Shown piece by piece: positions 43,720 to 53,479 of a stretch of 64,000 bases of DNA; position 1 is the stretch's first letter, and every line of letters begins with the position of its first letter. The notes beneath the pieces are model-generated. The model did no database searches. It was given only the letters and a program-made list of their open reading frames with translations, and was not told the origin of the DNA. A program made the translations under genes and the position numbers. The stretch is from JAGXLC01 sp041686375 (lineage in GTDB: Bacteria; Bacteroidota; Bacteroidia; Bacteroidales; UBA12077). The stretch lies in the NCBI GenBank assembly GCA_041686375.1, contig JAWLEB010000012.1, forward strand, positions 1-64,000, written 5' to 3'.

Positions 43720-44721
43720 TTATGGAATACTTCTCAATATTGTTGTTCTCAAAACTACTTCTATCAACAATAACAGACCAGCCACGAGAGCAAATCCAAA
43801 GAATTCTTCTTTTTTCTCACTAAATTCCTGCACCTCAATCTTGGATTTTTCCATCTGATCAATTTCTTCATAAATGGTTTCCAGCTTTTGATTATCAGTG
43901 GCTCTGAAATATCTTCCCCCTGTCTGATTAGCTATTTGTTTCAAGATATCTTCGTCAATTTCCACCTCCATATTTCTATATTGTATCCCGTATGGTGTCT
44001 CCACAGGATATGGTGCTTTTCCGTGACTTCCCACACCTATCGTATAGACCCGAACATCGAATGTTTGAGCAATTTCTGCGGCAGTTACAGGTGCTACTGC
44101 TCCTCTGTTGTTTACGCCATCAGTCAGTAGTACTACCACTTTACTTTCCGCATCACTATCTTTAAGTCTGTTAATAGATGTAGCAAGACCCATACCAATA
44201 GCCGTGCCATCTTCGATCATTCCTTCGCTTACATCCCTGAATAAATTTGTAAGTACCGCATGATCAGTTGTAAGCGGGCATTGTGTAAAACTTTCACCAG
44301 CAAAAACTACCAATCCAATTCTATCCTCCGGTCTGTCAGAAATAAAATCAATGGCGATATCTTTTGAAGCTTGCAGCCTGTTGGGGTCAAAATCCCTGGC
44401 AAGCATACTGCTCGATATATCCAAAGAAAGCACAATATCAATCCCTTCAGTAGTTACATCTCTCCAGCTTTCTGACGATTGTGGCCGAGCCAAAGCAACA
44501 ATCAACAAGGCAATAGCAAGTACTCTTGTTCCAAAAAGGACATATTTCAGGTAATATTTTAAAGAACTTCTGGCTGCACTTAATCCTTTAATAGTAGAGA
44601 CCTGTAGAGTAGCCTCTGTTTTTCGGTTTTTTTTATAATACCATATCACAACCGGAATTATTAATACAAGGAGAACTAAAAATTCCGGGGTTTTAAAAGT
44701 ATTTAAATCAAACAAACTCAT
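43720..44721 (-). CDS. batA: Aerotolerance protein BatA (von Willebrand A domain)
   Basis: 333 residues, same layout as BatB: N-terminal membrane helices, VWA with metal site SLDISSSMLARDFDPNRL and VLLTDGVNNRGAVAP, and a C-terminal membrane anchor. Its start overlaps the stop of the preceding gene (ATGA), so the two are translationally coupled. Confidence 0.93.
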   Translation of the reverse strand: MSLFDLNTFKTPEFLVLLVLIIPVVIWYYKKNRKTEATLQVSTIKGLSAARSSLKYYLKYVLFGTRVLAIALLIVALARPQSSESWRDVTTEGIDIVLSLDISSSMLARDFDPNRLQASKDIAIDFISDRPEDRIGLVVFAGESFTQCPLTTDHAVLTNLFRDVSEGMIEDGTAIGMGLATSINRLKDSDAESKVVVLLTDGVNNRGAVAPVTAAEIAQTFDVRVYTIGVGSHGKAPYPVETPYGIQYRNMEVEIDEDILKQIANQTGGRYFRATDNQKLETIYEEIDQMEKSKIEVQEFSEKKEEFFGFALVAGLLLLIEVVLRTTILRSIP

Positions 44722-45734
44722 TCTTCCTGTTTTTTATTTAACGCTTCTCCCTCTTCATGATTTTCATCTTTCTCTTCACTCTCAGGCTTTTCAAGTTTTG
44801 TCTGTGTAACAAATTCATATGCATCATTCAGATATTGCTCATTTTCTTCCGGTGAAGGAATCCATTTCGCAAACTTCACCAGATCGCCCTGTCGCAAAAT
44901 ACCAGCCAGCATCTTATAAAGTTTTTCATCATCAAATCCTGTGTTATGCAACGATAGAAGGATCTCATCAGTAGTTCTTTCCAAAGTCTTTATATCATAT
45001 CGTAACCACAAATAATAGCGCAAAATATCAACCAATTTAGTATAATATAGTTTGATTTTATCCTGCTGCCACAATCTTTCTTCTTTCAACTTGTCCAGTT
45101 CACGCAGAGCTATTACATGAGCAGGTTCCAGTGGTTTTTTAGGTTCTTCCTTGGTCTTCTTATTTCTCATATATCGCAAATAATACCATACTAAAAATGC
45201 TATGACCACCAAAGTAAGGAAAACCAGAAGGTATGGCAATATTTCCCTGAAAGACACTGGTGCTCCAAAAGGTTCCTTTATATCAAATATAGTTTTCGTG
45301 GTATCTATAGTAACTGTCTGCACCATCAAATCCATTGGTAAGGATTTTATTGTATCGAGCTCATCACCAACTTTATACTGAAAAGCCAATTCAGGGATAT
45401 GAACTTTGCCACTATCAAAACTCGTAATCAGGTATTTTTGCGTAATCCTGTAACGATCATCTTCTTCCAGAAAAGTAGTATCCGGATTTTCAGCCTCAAT
45501 AACTTCAATTTTATCCGGCAATTTATCCTTAACATCAAAATCTTGTATGTTCACTTCTTTATCCTGGACAACATCTAAGTGCAGATATATCTGATCACCA
45601 ATAAGTATTTCATTGGTATCCAGTCTGCTATCTATACCCACTTTTTGAGCATATACTGAATTAGCCAGGAATACAAGAATAATAACAAAGAAAAAAGATG
45701 TTTTCTCTGAATCGAATCTATTTTTCATTCGCAT
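44718..45734 (-). CDS. Bat-operon membrane protein, Ig-like and cytosolic helical domains
   Basis: 338 residues: signal peptide (ends NSVYAQ), one beta-rich periplasmic domain (about 30-150), a single membrane helix near 165-187 (LPYLLVFLTLVVIAFLVWYY), and a helical cytosolic part (LYYTKLVDILRYYLWLRYDIKTLERTTDEIL), resembling a mini-BatD. Regularly found between DUF58 and batA in Bacteroidota. No assigned function. Confidence 0.8.
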   Translation of the reverse strand: MRMKNRFDSEKTSFFFVIILVFLANSVYAQKVGIDSRLDTNEILIGDQIYLHLDVVQDKEVNIQDFDVKDKLPDKIEVIEAENPDTTFLEEDDRYRITQKYLITSFDSGKVHIPELAFQYKVGDELDTIKSLPMDLMVQTVTIDTTKTIFDIKEPFGAPVSFREILPYLLVFLTLVVIAFLVWYYLRYMRNKKTKEEPKKPLEPAHVIALRELDKLKEERLWQQDKIKLYYTKLVDILRYYLWLRYDIKTLERTTDEILLSLHNTGFDDEKLYKMLAGILRQGDLVKFAKWIPSPEENEQYLNDAYEFVTQTKLEKPESEEKDENHEEGEALNKKQEE

Positions 45735-45739
45735 CTCAT

Positions 45740-46624
45740 CTATCGTCGTTTAAAAAGATTTACCAATGGTTTTACATAATCTTCACTGGTTGCAATAGCT
45801 GTATAATCAACACCTGCTTGTGAGAATGTTGTTTTAATAAGACTATTGGTATTTTGCCACCAATTTTGATAAGCTTTTCTGACAGATTTATTGCTCGAAT
45901 CCACCCAAAGCGTCTCTCCGGTTTCTGCATCCTGAACATTAATCAAACCGACTGGCGGTAATTCTCCCTCCCTCCTGTCATAAATTTGTAATCCAATTAA
46001 ATCATGTTTATTACTAGCAATGCGCAAGGCTTCCTCATAATTTAATTGGTTATTTTCATCATCCTGATCGAAAAAGTCTGATAAAATGAATGCCGTACAG
46101 CGTTTCTTAATGGCATTGGTAAGATATTTCAATGCCCCTGAAATATTTGTCCCCTTTGATTCAGGAGTAAATTCAATCAATTCACGGATTATCCTGAGAA
46201 TATGTGTCCTACCCTTTTTAGGTGGAATGAACTTTTCAATCCTATCGCTAAACATAATCACCCCTATTTTATCATTGTTCTCAATAGCAGAAAATGATAA
46301 AACAGCTGATATTTCAGTAATTAAGTTTTTTTTCAACTGCTTTTCTGTTCCAAAAACTCTTGAGTTACTCACATCTATAAGTAACATAACAGTTAGCTCC
46401 CGTTCTTCCTCATAAATCTTAATATAGGGATGATTAAACCGAGCTGTCACATTCCAGTCAATGTTGCGAATATCATCGCCATACTGATATTCCCGGACTT
46501 CGCTAAAAGACATTCCCCTGCCTTTAAAAGCGCTATGATATTCACCCGCGAAGATATTTTTTGACAGTCCCCGGGTTTTAATCTCAATCTTTCTGACTTT
46601 TTTTAACAGTTCAGTAGTTTCCAC
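45740..46624 (-). CDS. DUF58 family protein
   Basis: About 294 residues from the GTG at 46624 (VETTELLKKVRKIEIKTRG). A longer frame from 46669 would overlap the previous gene by 40 bp, while the GTG leaves a normal 5-bp gap and matches the usual family start. Signature HSAFKGRGMSFSEVREYQYGDDIRNIDWNVTARF, followed by a VWA-like fold (VMLLIDVSNSRVFGT). Partner of MoxR in the chaperone-like MoxR/VWA system. Confidence 0.9.
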   Translation of the reverse strand: METTELLKKVRKIEIKTRGLSKNIFAGEYHSAFKGRGMSFSEVREYQYGDDIRNIDWNVTARFNHPYIKIYEEERELTVMLLIDVSNSRVFGTEKQLKKNLITEISAVLSFSAIENNDKIGVIMFSDRIEKFIPPKKGRTHILRIIRELIEFTPESKGTNISGALKYLTNAIKKRCTAFILSDFFDQDDENNQLNYEEALRIASNKHDLIGLQIYDRREGELPPVGLINVQDAETGETLWVDSSNKSVRKAYQNWWQNTNSLIKTTFSQAGVDYTAIATSEDYVKPLVNLFKRR

Positions 46625-46629
46625 GGTAT

Positions 46630-47049
46630 CTATTTTTTCTTTCTGGTTGTTTTTATTGTAAAAAACCAATCTTCTTTTTCCAGTTCCATCAAATAATTAT
46701 AATTTTCATCGCTTTCAGTATCAACCCAACTCATATCTTTACGGTATTCATACGTATTATTCAATGAATCCTCCATTGTCCTAAGAAGAGAATAATCACA
46801 TATTAATTTAGTGAATTTACATTTTTCATTATCGTCCAGAATAAAGAGTATCGTCTGAGTTTCATTAGCATTCTCAAATTTCAGAAAATGATGCTCCTCT
46901 GCATTCACCTCTTTAGAGAAAGAAAAATCTTCCTTTTTCTGTTTCATTTCTGTTTTAATCTCCTCAATGCCTAAACCTACAAAATACTGACTATATGCAG
47001 TACTCAAAAGAAACATACAGAAAAATACGCATAATAAAAATCTTTTCAT
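46630..47049 (-). CDS. Small exported protein in the Bat operon
   Basis: 139 residues with signal peptide (MKRFLLCVFFCMFLLSTAYSQ). The mature part (VGLGIEEIKTEMKQKKEDF; KCKFTKLICDYSLL) is not a family I recognise. Wedged between moxR and DUF58 with short gaps, so co-transcribed. Confidence 0.65.
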   Translation of the reverse strand: MKRFLLCVFFCMFLLSTAYSQYFVGLGIEEIKTEMKQKKEDFSFSKEVNAEEHHFLKFENANETQTILFILDDNEKCKFTKLICDYSLLRTMEDSLNNTYEYRKDMSWVDTESDENYNYLMELEKEDWFFTIKTTRKKK

Positions 47050-47089
47050 CTCTCAAAGTATTAATGCATAGCCTAATACATATAATATT

Positions 47090-48085
47090 TTATGGAACTT
47101 CAATAGTATTTAAGATCTCTGTAATGATATCCTCGCTGGTTACATTTTCTGCTTCAGCTTCATAACTTAAACCAAATCTGTGTCTTAAAACATCATAACA
47201 AACCGCTCTTACATCCTCAGGAATAACATATCCTCTTCTTTTAATGAAGGCATAAGCCTTTGACGCCAAAGCAAGGTTGATACTTGCTCTGGGAGATCCT
47301 CCGTAATGGATCATATTCTGAAACTTCGCCAGGTTATATTTTTCGGGGAAACGAGTCGAAAAGACGATATCCAGTATATATTGTTCAATTTTTTCATCAA
47401 TATAGACTTCTTTAACAACCTCTCTTGCATTAATAATATCCTGGGGGGTCAATGACTGATTTGCTTTAGGAAACTGCTTAGCCAAATTCTGCCGCACTAT
47501 AAGCTTTTCTTCCTCCTGTTGAGGATAATCAATAACAACCTTCAACATAAACCTGTCAACCTGAGCTTCAGGCAAAGGATAAGTACCCTCCTGTTCTATC
47601 GGATTTTGGGTTGCCAGTACCAGGAATGGCTGCTCCAGTTGATATGTTTCTTCCCCGATAGTAATCTGTCGTTCCTGCATAGCTTCAAGAAGTGCACTTT
47701 GGACTTTAGCCGGAGATCTGTTAATCTCATCAGCGAGAACAAAATTGGTAAAAATAGGACCTTTCTTAACTATAAACTGTTCCTTCTTTTGGCTATATAT
47801 CATAGTTCCAAGCAAATCGGCAGGCAATAAGTCCGGTGTAAACTGTACCCGGTTAAACTTTGCATTTATTACGCTTGCCAAAGTATTTATAGCCAATGTT
47901 TTAGCTAGCCCAGGTACGCCCTCCAGTAAAATATGTCCATCAGATAACAAACCTACTAATAAACCCTCAAGCAAATGCTTTTGCCCCACTATAACCTTAT
48001 TCATTTCCATCTGGATCATATCCACAAACGAGCTTTCATTGCGAATACGTTCATTCAATTCTTTTACATTAACAGTTTGTTCCAT
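47090..48085 (-). CDS. MoxR-type AAA+ ATPase
   Basis: 331 residues. Walker A GVPGLAKTLA, Walker B FVLADEINRSP, sensor LATQNPIEQEGTYPLPEAQVDRFM, lid domain at the C-terminus. First gene of the nine-gene moxR-DUF58-batABCDE operon on the minus strand (all gaps short). MoxR ATPases remodel VWA-protein complexes. Confidence 0.95.
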   Translation of the reverse strand: MEQTVNVKELNERIRNESSFVDMIQMEMNKVIVGQKHLLEGLLVGLLSDGHILLEGVPGLAKTLAINTLASVINAKFNRVQFTPDLLPADLLGTMIYSQKKEQFIVKKGPIFTNFVLADEINRSPAKVQSALLEAMQERQITIGEETYQLEQPFLVLATQNPIEQEGTYPLPEAQVDRFMLKVVIDYPQQEEEKLIVRQNLAKQFPKANQSLTPQDIINAREVVKEVYIDEKIEQYILDIVFSTRFPEKYNLAKFQNMIHYGGSPRASINLALASKAYAFIKRRGYVIPEDVRAVCYDVLRHRFGLSYEAEAENVTSEDIITEILNTIEVP

Positions 48086-48273
48086 AAGGTTCCGTTTTAT
48101 AAATTTTATTGTTTCAAATTAAACCAATTTCTTCGATAAAAGAAAACCAATCCTAAGTGAATTTTACCCCAATTTTAGTGCATTTTTATGTTAATAAAAG
48201 TTAAATATAATTAATGATTTTTAAGTGGTTATTAAATAAAACGTAGTGACAATTCTGCTAAAAAGAAAATTTA

Positions 48274-48281
48274 TAATTTTG
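48274..48281 (+). promoter_or_regulatory. -7 box TAATTTTG of truA
   Basis: TAnnTTTG match 17 bp before the GTG start at 48299; the mRNA would have a leader of about 10 nt. Confidence 0.55.
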
Positions 48282-48298
48282 TCGAAAAGACAAAACCA

Positions 48299-49057
48299 GT
48301 GAAACGATATTTTATAAGACTCGCATTCAAAGGCACGATTTATCATGGCTGGCAAATACAAGACAATGATATTACAGTACAGGAAGTACTCAACAAATCA
48401 TTCAGCACCCTGTTAAGAGAAAACATCAATGTTGTGGGAGCAGGGAGAACAGATACCGGAGTCCACGCCAGTTGTTTTTATGCCCATTTTGATTCTGAAA
48501 ATATGCAATTCGAGAACAAAGATCATTTCTTGTTCAAGATAAACAACTTTTTACCCAAAGATATAGCCATTTACAATATTTCCCCGGTCACAGAAAAAGC
48601 ACACAGTCGATATAGTGCAGAATCGAGAACCTATAAATATTTTATAAATAAAATTAAGAACCCTTTTAAGACAGACTTCAGTTATCATTTATTCTATAAG
48701 CTGGATGTCGAGATTATGAATAAAGCCTGTAATTTACTTTATGAATATTCGGACTTCACCAGTTTCAGTAAAAAAAATACACAGGTAAAAACCAATCTCT
48801 GTGAAATATATCACGCCTCATGGCAGGAAAATGATGAAGAAATCATCTTCACGATACAGGCCAACAGATTTCTCCGCAACATGGTCAGAGCCATTGTAGG
48901 CACTATGATAGATATAGGCAGGGGTAATACAGATATAGAAGAATTCAGAAAAATTATTGAGAGCAGGAACCGTTGCAAAGCAGGATATTCAGTTCCCCCC
49001 AATGGACTTTTTCTGACCGGCATTTCATATCCATCCTCAATATTTCTAAACGTATAA
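48299..49057 (+). CDS. truA: tRNA pseudouridine synthase A
   Basis: 252 residues, starting with GTG (then AAACGATATTTT). Motifs: RYFIRLAFKGTIYHGWQIQ, catalytic Asp in GAGRTDTGVHA, and FLRNMVRAIVGTMIDIGRG. Makes pseudouridine 38-40 in the anticodon arm of tRNAs. No better ATG start lies nearby. Divergent from moxR. Confidence 0.95.
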   Translation: MKRYFIRLAFKGTIYHGWQIQDNDITVQEVLNKSFSTLLRENINVVGAGRTDTGVHASCFYAHFDSENMQFENKDHFLFKINNFLPKDIAIYNISPVTEKAHSRYSAESRTYKYFINKIKNPFKTDFSYHLFYKLDVEIMNKACNLLYEYSDFTSFSKKNTQVKTNLCEIYHASWQENDEEIIFTIQANRFLRNMVRAIVGTMIDIGRGNTDIEEFRKIIESRNRCKAGYSVPPNGLFLTGISYPSSIFLNV

Positions 49058-49146
49058 AACTTAAATAATAAATTTTACATAAGCATCCTTTAACTCTATG
49101 GTAAAAATTAATATATTAGCAAAACCAATTCCTAAACAGAATCAAT

Positions 49147-50811
49147 ATGAAACTCCGCTTTTCAATAGCCAATAAACTAATACTCGGAATAACAGTGATT
49201 ATCCTGGCAATATTGGTTAACAGTTACATCATCAATAACTCGTTAAAGAAAAGCAGAGAAATCAATCATCAGATCTCAGAAATATACGCTCCCTCCGCAA
49301 CCTATCTTAATAACTTGTATAATCAGGTCAATCGTTCCAAGGCTCTAATCAAAAACTGGGTTTTTATTGAAAAAGGAAGTGAGACCCCTGAAAAAAATAG
49401 TCTAAGACAGTTGCATAACTATGACATTCCTGAACTCCATGAAAAAATTTCGGAATTGTCATCAAAGTGGGATAGTACAGAACGAAGAGAATACGAACAA
49501 ATATACGGGGCGATTCAAGATACATTATTTGCAGAACATAAAGATATCATGGAATCTCTCAATTCTATGGAAAGTTATAATGATCCAATGGTAATGTTTG
49601 AAGTATCGCCTAAAGTAGAAGAAAATGGAGAAATCATAGAAGAAACAGAAGATATTCTGACTGATATCAGTGAGCTGAGACAAACAATGCAAAATAAAGT
49701 TGAAGCATCAAGAACTCAGATGAACAATCTTTTCGACCAATTTCAACGTTCTATAGCTCTCCTGGGGTTAACCCTGACAATTATCTCCATTCTTATCGCA
49801 CTTATTCTTACACGGACAATTATAAGTCCCATCAACAGAATCAAAAAAGTCATCCTCGACATGTGTAAGGGTGTTTTACCCCGCCGCAAAATTAAAGAAA
49901 CAAAAGATGAAGTTGGAGATATCTCGGCAGCACTGAATAATCTGATTGAAAGTTTCAGAAAATTCACCAATTTTGCCAATGAAATAGGTAAGGGTAACTA
50001 TGACATAAGCTTTAAACCATTAAGTGAAAAAGATGATCTGGGCAATGCACTTCTTGAGATGCGTGACAATCTTAAACAAGCATCAGAAGAAGAAGCCAAA
50101 AGAAAGACAGAGGATGAACAACGTCAGTGGGCGACACAGGGTATTGCAAAATTTTCTGAAATTCTCAGGGAAAATAACGATGGCATTGAAGAATTATCCT
50201 ACCAGATTATCCGCAATCTTGTCAAATATATCAGTGCCAACCAAGGTGGTTTATTCATAATTAACGATGATGACGAAAATGAAAAATTCATCGAATTAAA
50301 GGCTGCGTATGCCTTTAATAAAAGAAAATACATGGATAAAAGAATTGAATCGGGGGTAGGATTGATTGGACGGTCGGTACAGGAGGGAGAAACCATCTAT
50401 ATGAATGAGTTACCCGATGATTACATAAATATAACCAGTGGGTTGGGCGATGCCATTCCAAGAAGTTTATTGATAGTTCCATTAAAAACGAATGAGCAAG
50501 TTCATGGTGCAATTGAATTAGCCTCATTCAACGAATTTGAGCAATATCAAATTGACTTTATAGAAAGAATAGCTGAAAATATAGGTTCTACGCTGGCATC
50601 CGTAAAAATCAACATCAAAACGAATGAGCTGCTTGAAAGAAGCCAACAACAAGCAGAAGAAATGAAAGCCCAGGAAGAAGAAATGCGTCAAAACATGGAG
50701 GAACTTAAAGCGACCCAGGAAGAATCAACGAGACGGGAAAAAGAGCTAAAAGAAAAACTTGAGGATTGCGAAAGTCAACTCAGAAAATATAAAGGAAAAA
50801 AGCAGAAATGA
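49147..50811 (+). CDS. Membrane sensor with HAMP and GAF domains, no kinase
   Basis: 554 residues: membrane helix about 10-30, periplasmic helical bundle to about 200, second helix about 203-223, HAMP about 224-276 (PINRIKKVILDMCKGVLPRR) and a second HAMP-like unit to 320, GAF about 345-490 (SGVGLIGRSVQEGETIYMNELP), and a C-terminal coiled coil (EEEMRQNMEELKATQEESTR). No His-kinase, GGDEF or phosphatase domain. It faces the SiaC-type gene with 4 bp between stop codons, which suggests a signalling pair. Confidence 0.85.
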   Translation: MKLRFSIANKLILGITVIILAILVNSYIINNSLKKSREINHQISEIYAPSATYLNNLYNQVNRSKALIKNWVFIEKGSETPEKNSLRQLHNYDIPELHEKISELSSKWDSTERREYEQIYGAIQDTLFAEHKDIMESLNSMESYNDPMVMFEVSPKVEENGEIIEETEDILTDISELRQTMQNKVEASRTQMNNLFDQFQRSIALLGLTLTIISILIALILTRTIISPINRIKKVILDMCKGVLPRRKIKETKDEVGDISAALNNLIESFRKFTNFANEIGKGNYDISFKPLSEKDDLGNALLEMRDNLKQASEEEAKRKTEDEQRQWATQGIAKFSEILRENNDGIEELSYQIIRNLVKYISANQGGLFIINDDDENEKFIELKAAYAFNKRKYMDKRIESGVGLIGRSVQEGETIYMNELPDDYINITSGLGDAIPRSLLIVPLKTNEQVHGAIELASFNEFEQYQIDFIERIAENIGSTLASVKINIKTNELLERSQQQAEEMKAQEEEMRQNMEELKATQEESTRREKELKEKLEDCESQLRKYKGKKQK

Positions 50812-50815
50812 TAAA

Positions 50816-51193
50816 CTAATAGATTGCAATTAATTTTATTGGTAAGTCGATAATCGATTGGTAATGTTTTCCTAATTCCAAAAGTGATTCATCATCTTCC
50901 TCGTAATACCAATTTACTTCACACTTATTGCCTCCTTTATGTCTTTCTTGCAGAAGTTGGAATAATTCCGATAAATATTTTGAAGAACCGCTGTTGATAT
51001 ATTCGAGCTGGATATCAATCTGAGTAGATTGTAATGGATTTTTGAAATAATCTTTCATCCATTGGAGAATTTCGCTGAAGAATTCTTCAGGATTCTCAGG
51101 TATAGCACGCCCTTTTATTGACAGCACCCCTGTTTCAGCATTGAAATCAATTGCCGGGGTTTTTATCGTACTCTCTATCCAAAGATTCTCCAT
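50816..51193 (-). CDS. SiaC-type regulatory phosphoprotein (DUF1987)
   Basis: 125 residues, matching the DUF1987/SiaC family: PAIDFNAETGVLSIKGRAIPENP, then WMKDYFKNP and LEYINSGSSKYLSELFQLL. In Pseudomonas SiaC a Thr near position 68 is phosphorylated by SiaB and dephosphorylated by SiaA; here Ser residues stand at 68, 70 and 71. The usual SiaB kinase and SiaA phosphatase are not in the window. Convergent with the HAMP-GAF sensor. Confidence 0.88.
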   Translation of the reverse strand: MENLWIESTIKTPAIDFNAETGVLSIKGRAIPENPEEFFSEILQWMKDYFKNPLQSTQIDIQLEYINSGSSKYLSELFQLLQERHKGGNKCEVNWYYEEDDESLLELGKHYQSIIDLPIKLIAIY

Positions 51194-51214
51194 AGGGCAA
51201 ATATAAAATAAAAT

Positions 51215-52468
51215 TTATTCATATCGTAACGCAACAATCGGATCAACTTTAGAAGCTCTAATGGCGGGAATCAGTCCGCTGATCAAACCAACAACAAAAC
51301 ACAGTAATACCCCCAACAGGATCCACATCCAGGGAACGATAAAATTAGTGCCCATTATCAGAGATACCAGATTACCGATTATGATACCTAAAACAATTCC
51401 TGCCAATCCACCCATCTGGCCAATAAGAATCGATTCAAACAAAAATTGTTGTCTAATAATGGAGGACTTAGCGCCTACTGCCTTTCTGAGTCCAATTTCC
51501 CGGGTACGTTCGGTAACAGAAACCAGCATAATATTCATAAGGCCTACAGCGGCTCCAAACAAAGTTATGATACCAATAATCGTTGCGGCTATTGATACAT
51601 ATTTCAAATTTTCAAGCAAAAGGTTAACCAAATTATCACTGGTTTCGATCTCGAAATTATTTTCTTCCATTATCCTTAAGTTTCTTATTGCTCTGAACAA
51701 TCCAGTAGCTTCACTAACAGCAATATCCAGTAACTTAGGATCATCAGGAAGAATCGTTATAACATAGTTCATAACCGGCCGGGCAAAATATTGCCGGACA
51801 TTGGTAATTGGTATTACCACTATTTTATCGTTATTTACTCCAAATCCGGAACCTCTTTCTTCCAGAACACCTATTACTTTATATTTCCCATTGCCGATTC
51901 TTATCACCTTCCCTACCCTGTCAGACAAATTTTTAAACAACTCAGCAGCCAAAACACTTCCAATTATGGCAACGTGAGCATTCGTACGGATCTCATTTTT
52001 TGAAAAATTTCTCCCTTCTGCCAACTTATAACCTGATGTAATCAGATAATTATCATCACTCCCTGTAATGCTAATATTTGGATTTGTTTCTACCGAACCA
52101 TATTTGACTGTTGCCGTGCCTGATGCACTATATCGCAGTGATGTATGCGCAGGGAATGTGTAGTCTTCCTTAAACGCTAAAGCTTCTTTATATTTTACCG
52201 GGGGATTGTTAGATGGTTCCCCTCCAGTTGTTGCAACCATTTGCCGGTTGGTAATAGAGAAAGTATTGGCCCCCATAATAGTAAATTGATCACTCAAAGA
52301 CGCCTTTATAGAATCAATTGCTGTGAGAATTCCTACCAATGCCATTATCCCAAAAGCGATAATAAATACCGTTAAAAGGGTTCGTAAAGTATTAGACTTT
52401 ATGGAATAAATCGAAATTTTAAAATTCTCCCCCAGTAATGCGCTAAGTCTCATTGTTGCAGTATTCAA
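51215..52468 (-). CDS. MacB-like ABC transporter permease
   Basis: 417 residues: cytoplasmic start, helix about 30-52, periplasmic MacB domain about 55-275, three C-terminal helices (FtsX domain) with SVTERTREIGLRKAVGAKSSIIRQQFLFES and GLIPAIRASKVDPIVALRYE. In type VII ABC systems this component moves substrates in the periplasm or extrudes lipoproteins and peptides mechanically. The ATPase and adaptor genes are not adjacent. Confidence 0.92.
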   Translation of the reverse strand: MNTATMRLSALLGENFKISIYSIKSNTLRTLLTVFIIAFGIMALVGILTAIDSIKASLSDQFTIMGANTFSITNRQMVATTGGEPSNNPPVKYKEALAFKEDYTFPAHTSLRYSASGTATVKYGSVETNPNISITGSDDNYLITSGYKLAEGRNFSKNEIRTNAHVAIIGSVLAAELFKNLSDRVGKVIRIGNGKYKVIGVLEERGSGFGVNNDKIVVIPITNVRQYFARPVMNYVITILPDDPKLLDIAVSEATGLFRAIRNLRIMEENNFEIETSDNLVNLLLENLKYVSIAATIIGIITLFGAAVGLMNIMLVSVTERTREIGLRKAVGAKSSIIRQQFLFESILIGQMGGLAGIVLGIIIGNLVSLIMGTNFIVPWMWILLGVLLCFVVGLISGLIPAIRASKVDPIVALRYE

Positions 52469-52669
52469 ATGAATAAACTTAAAGCCATATGATCAATATT
52501 ACAGTATAAAATTAATGATTTAAAAAGATTTTTTAGGATTTTTGTTTTTAATATCTAATTTTTGTATTTTTTGGTAAATATTACTAAGCTCTGTTTGTGT
52601 ATAAAACATTTTTTGAAAATGCTATTTATAAATTTTTAATGAATTGTATAACAGAATTATTTAAAAATC

Positions 52670-53185
52670 ATGTTTGAACCTAATTCAGTTTATGCGAAAA
52701 TTGCTTATGATGCTATCTTGTTGCACATTAAAGCCAAAACGAAGCTAGAAAAGAAAGAATCCGAAATCCCTCAAGCCCTCAAATTAAGACTAGGTTGTTA
52801 TGTTAGAGTTCTGGACCCTGAAGGAAATGTAAAAAGCAGTTATGGCAATCCTGAACCAAAGCAGAACTATCTTTTCCACGAAATTATTGATAACGCCATT
52901 GCAGCAGCAGAATCTCTTTCAGAAGAAGATTTAAGTAATATTACCGTAAACGTGGACGTTTTTTCTGAGCCAAAAGAAATTCAAAATATAGATTTGCTAA
53001 AACCCCATAAAAACGGGATTATTATTCAAAATCAAAATAAAAAAAAAGCAATTCTTTATCCGAACCCAGAGGATTTTAGCAATCCTAATCAAATGGTTCA
53101 ATTGGCAAAAGAAAAAGTCAGTGCTGCTGAGGAAGATAACAGTAATTTCGAAATGAAATATTTTTCAGCAACAAGGTATAAATAA
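52670..53185 (+). CDS. Divergent AMMECR1-domain protein
   Basis: 171 residues. Weak but real AMMECR1 pattern: the opening YAKIAYDAILLHIKAK, a core LRLGCYVRVLDPEG in place of the usual LRGCIG, and NITVNVDVFSEPKEI. Its position ahead of acylphosphatase, AmrS and AmrB supports the call. The conserved Gly-Cys-Ile-Gly loop of AMMECR1 is altered, so the active-site chemistry may differ. Function of the system is unknown. Confidence 0.65.
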   Translation: MFEPNSVYAKIAYDAILLHIKAKTKLEKKESEIPQALKLRLGCYVRVLDPEGNVKSSYGNPEPKQNYLFHEIIDNAIAAAESLSEEDLSNITVNVDVFSEPKEIQNIDLLKPHKNGIIIQNQNKKKAILYPNPEDFSNPNQMVQLAKEKVSAAEEDNSNFEMKYFSATRYK

Positions 53186-53193
53186 ACAAACTT

Positions 53194-53463
53194 ATGAAAC
53201 AAGCGGTTGCCTTAACCTTACAAGGAAGAGTACAAAATGTAGGGTTTCGTTTTAGTGCTAAACGTAAAGCTGAAGAGTTAGATGTCAAAGGTTTTGTTAA
53301 AAACCAGATAGATGGAACGGTTTATATAGAAGCTGAAGGAGAGCCGGAGACCGTGAACAAATTTATAAGTTGGTGTCACGAAGGACCGCCTTCAGCAATA
53401 GTTGAAAAAGTAAATAAAGAGACTATACCGGTTAACGGATATAAACAATTTGTAATCAAATAA
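53194..53463 (+). CDS. acyP: Acylphosphatase
   Basis: 89 residues, the full family length. Signature LQGRVQNVGFRFSAKRKAEEL (acyl-phosphate-binding loop with catalytic Arg) and VKGFVKNQIDGTVYIEAEGE with the catalytic Asn. Hydrolyses acyl phosphates. It lies 8 bp after the AMMECR1-like gene and 16 bp before the radical SAM gene, so it is part of the same operon. Confidence 0.93.
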   Translation: MKQAVALTLQGRVQNVGFRFSAKRKAEELDVKGFVKNQIDGTVYIEAEGEPETVNKFISWCHEGPPSAIVEKVNKETIPVNGYKQFVIK

Positions 53464-53479
53464 GAAAATAAAGGAAATT

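Noticed and set aside
46625..46669. ATG start at 46669 for the DUF58 protein
   Set aside because: It would overlap the preceding gene by 40 bp and add non-family residues; the GTG at 46624 fits better.
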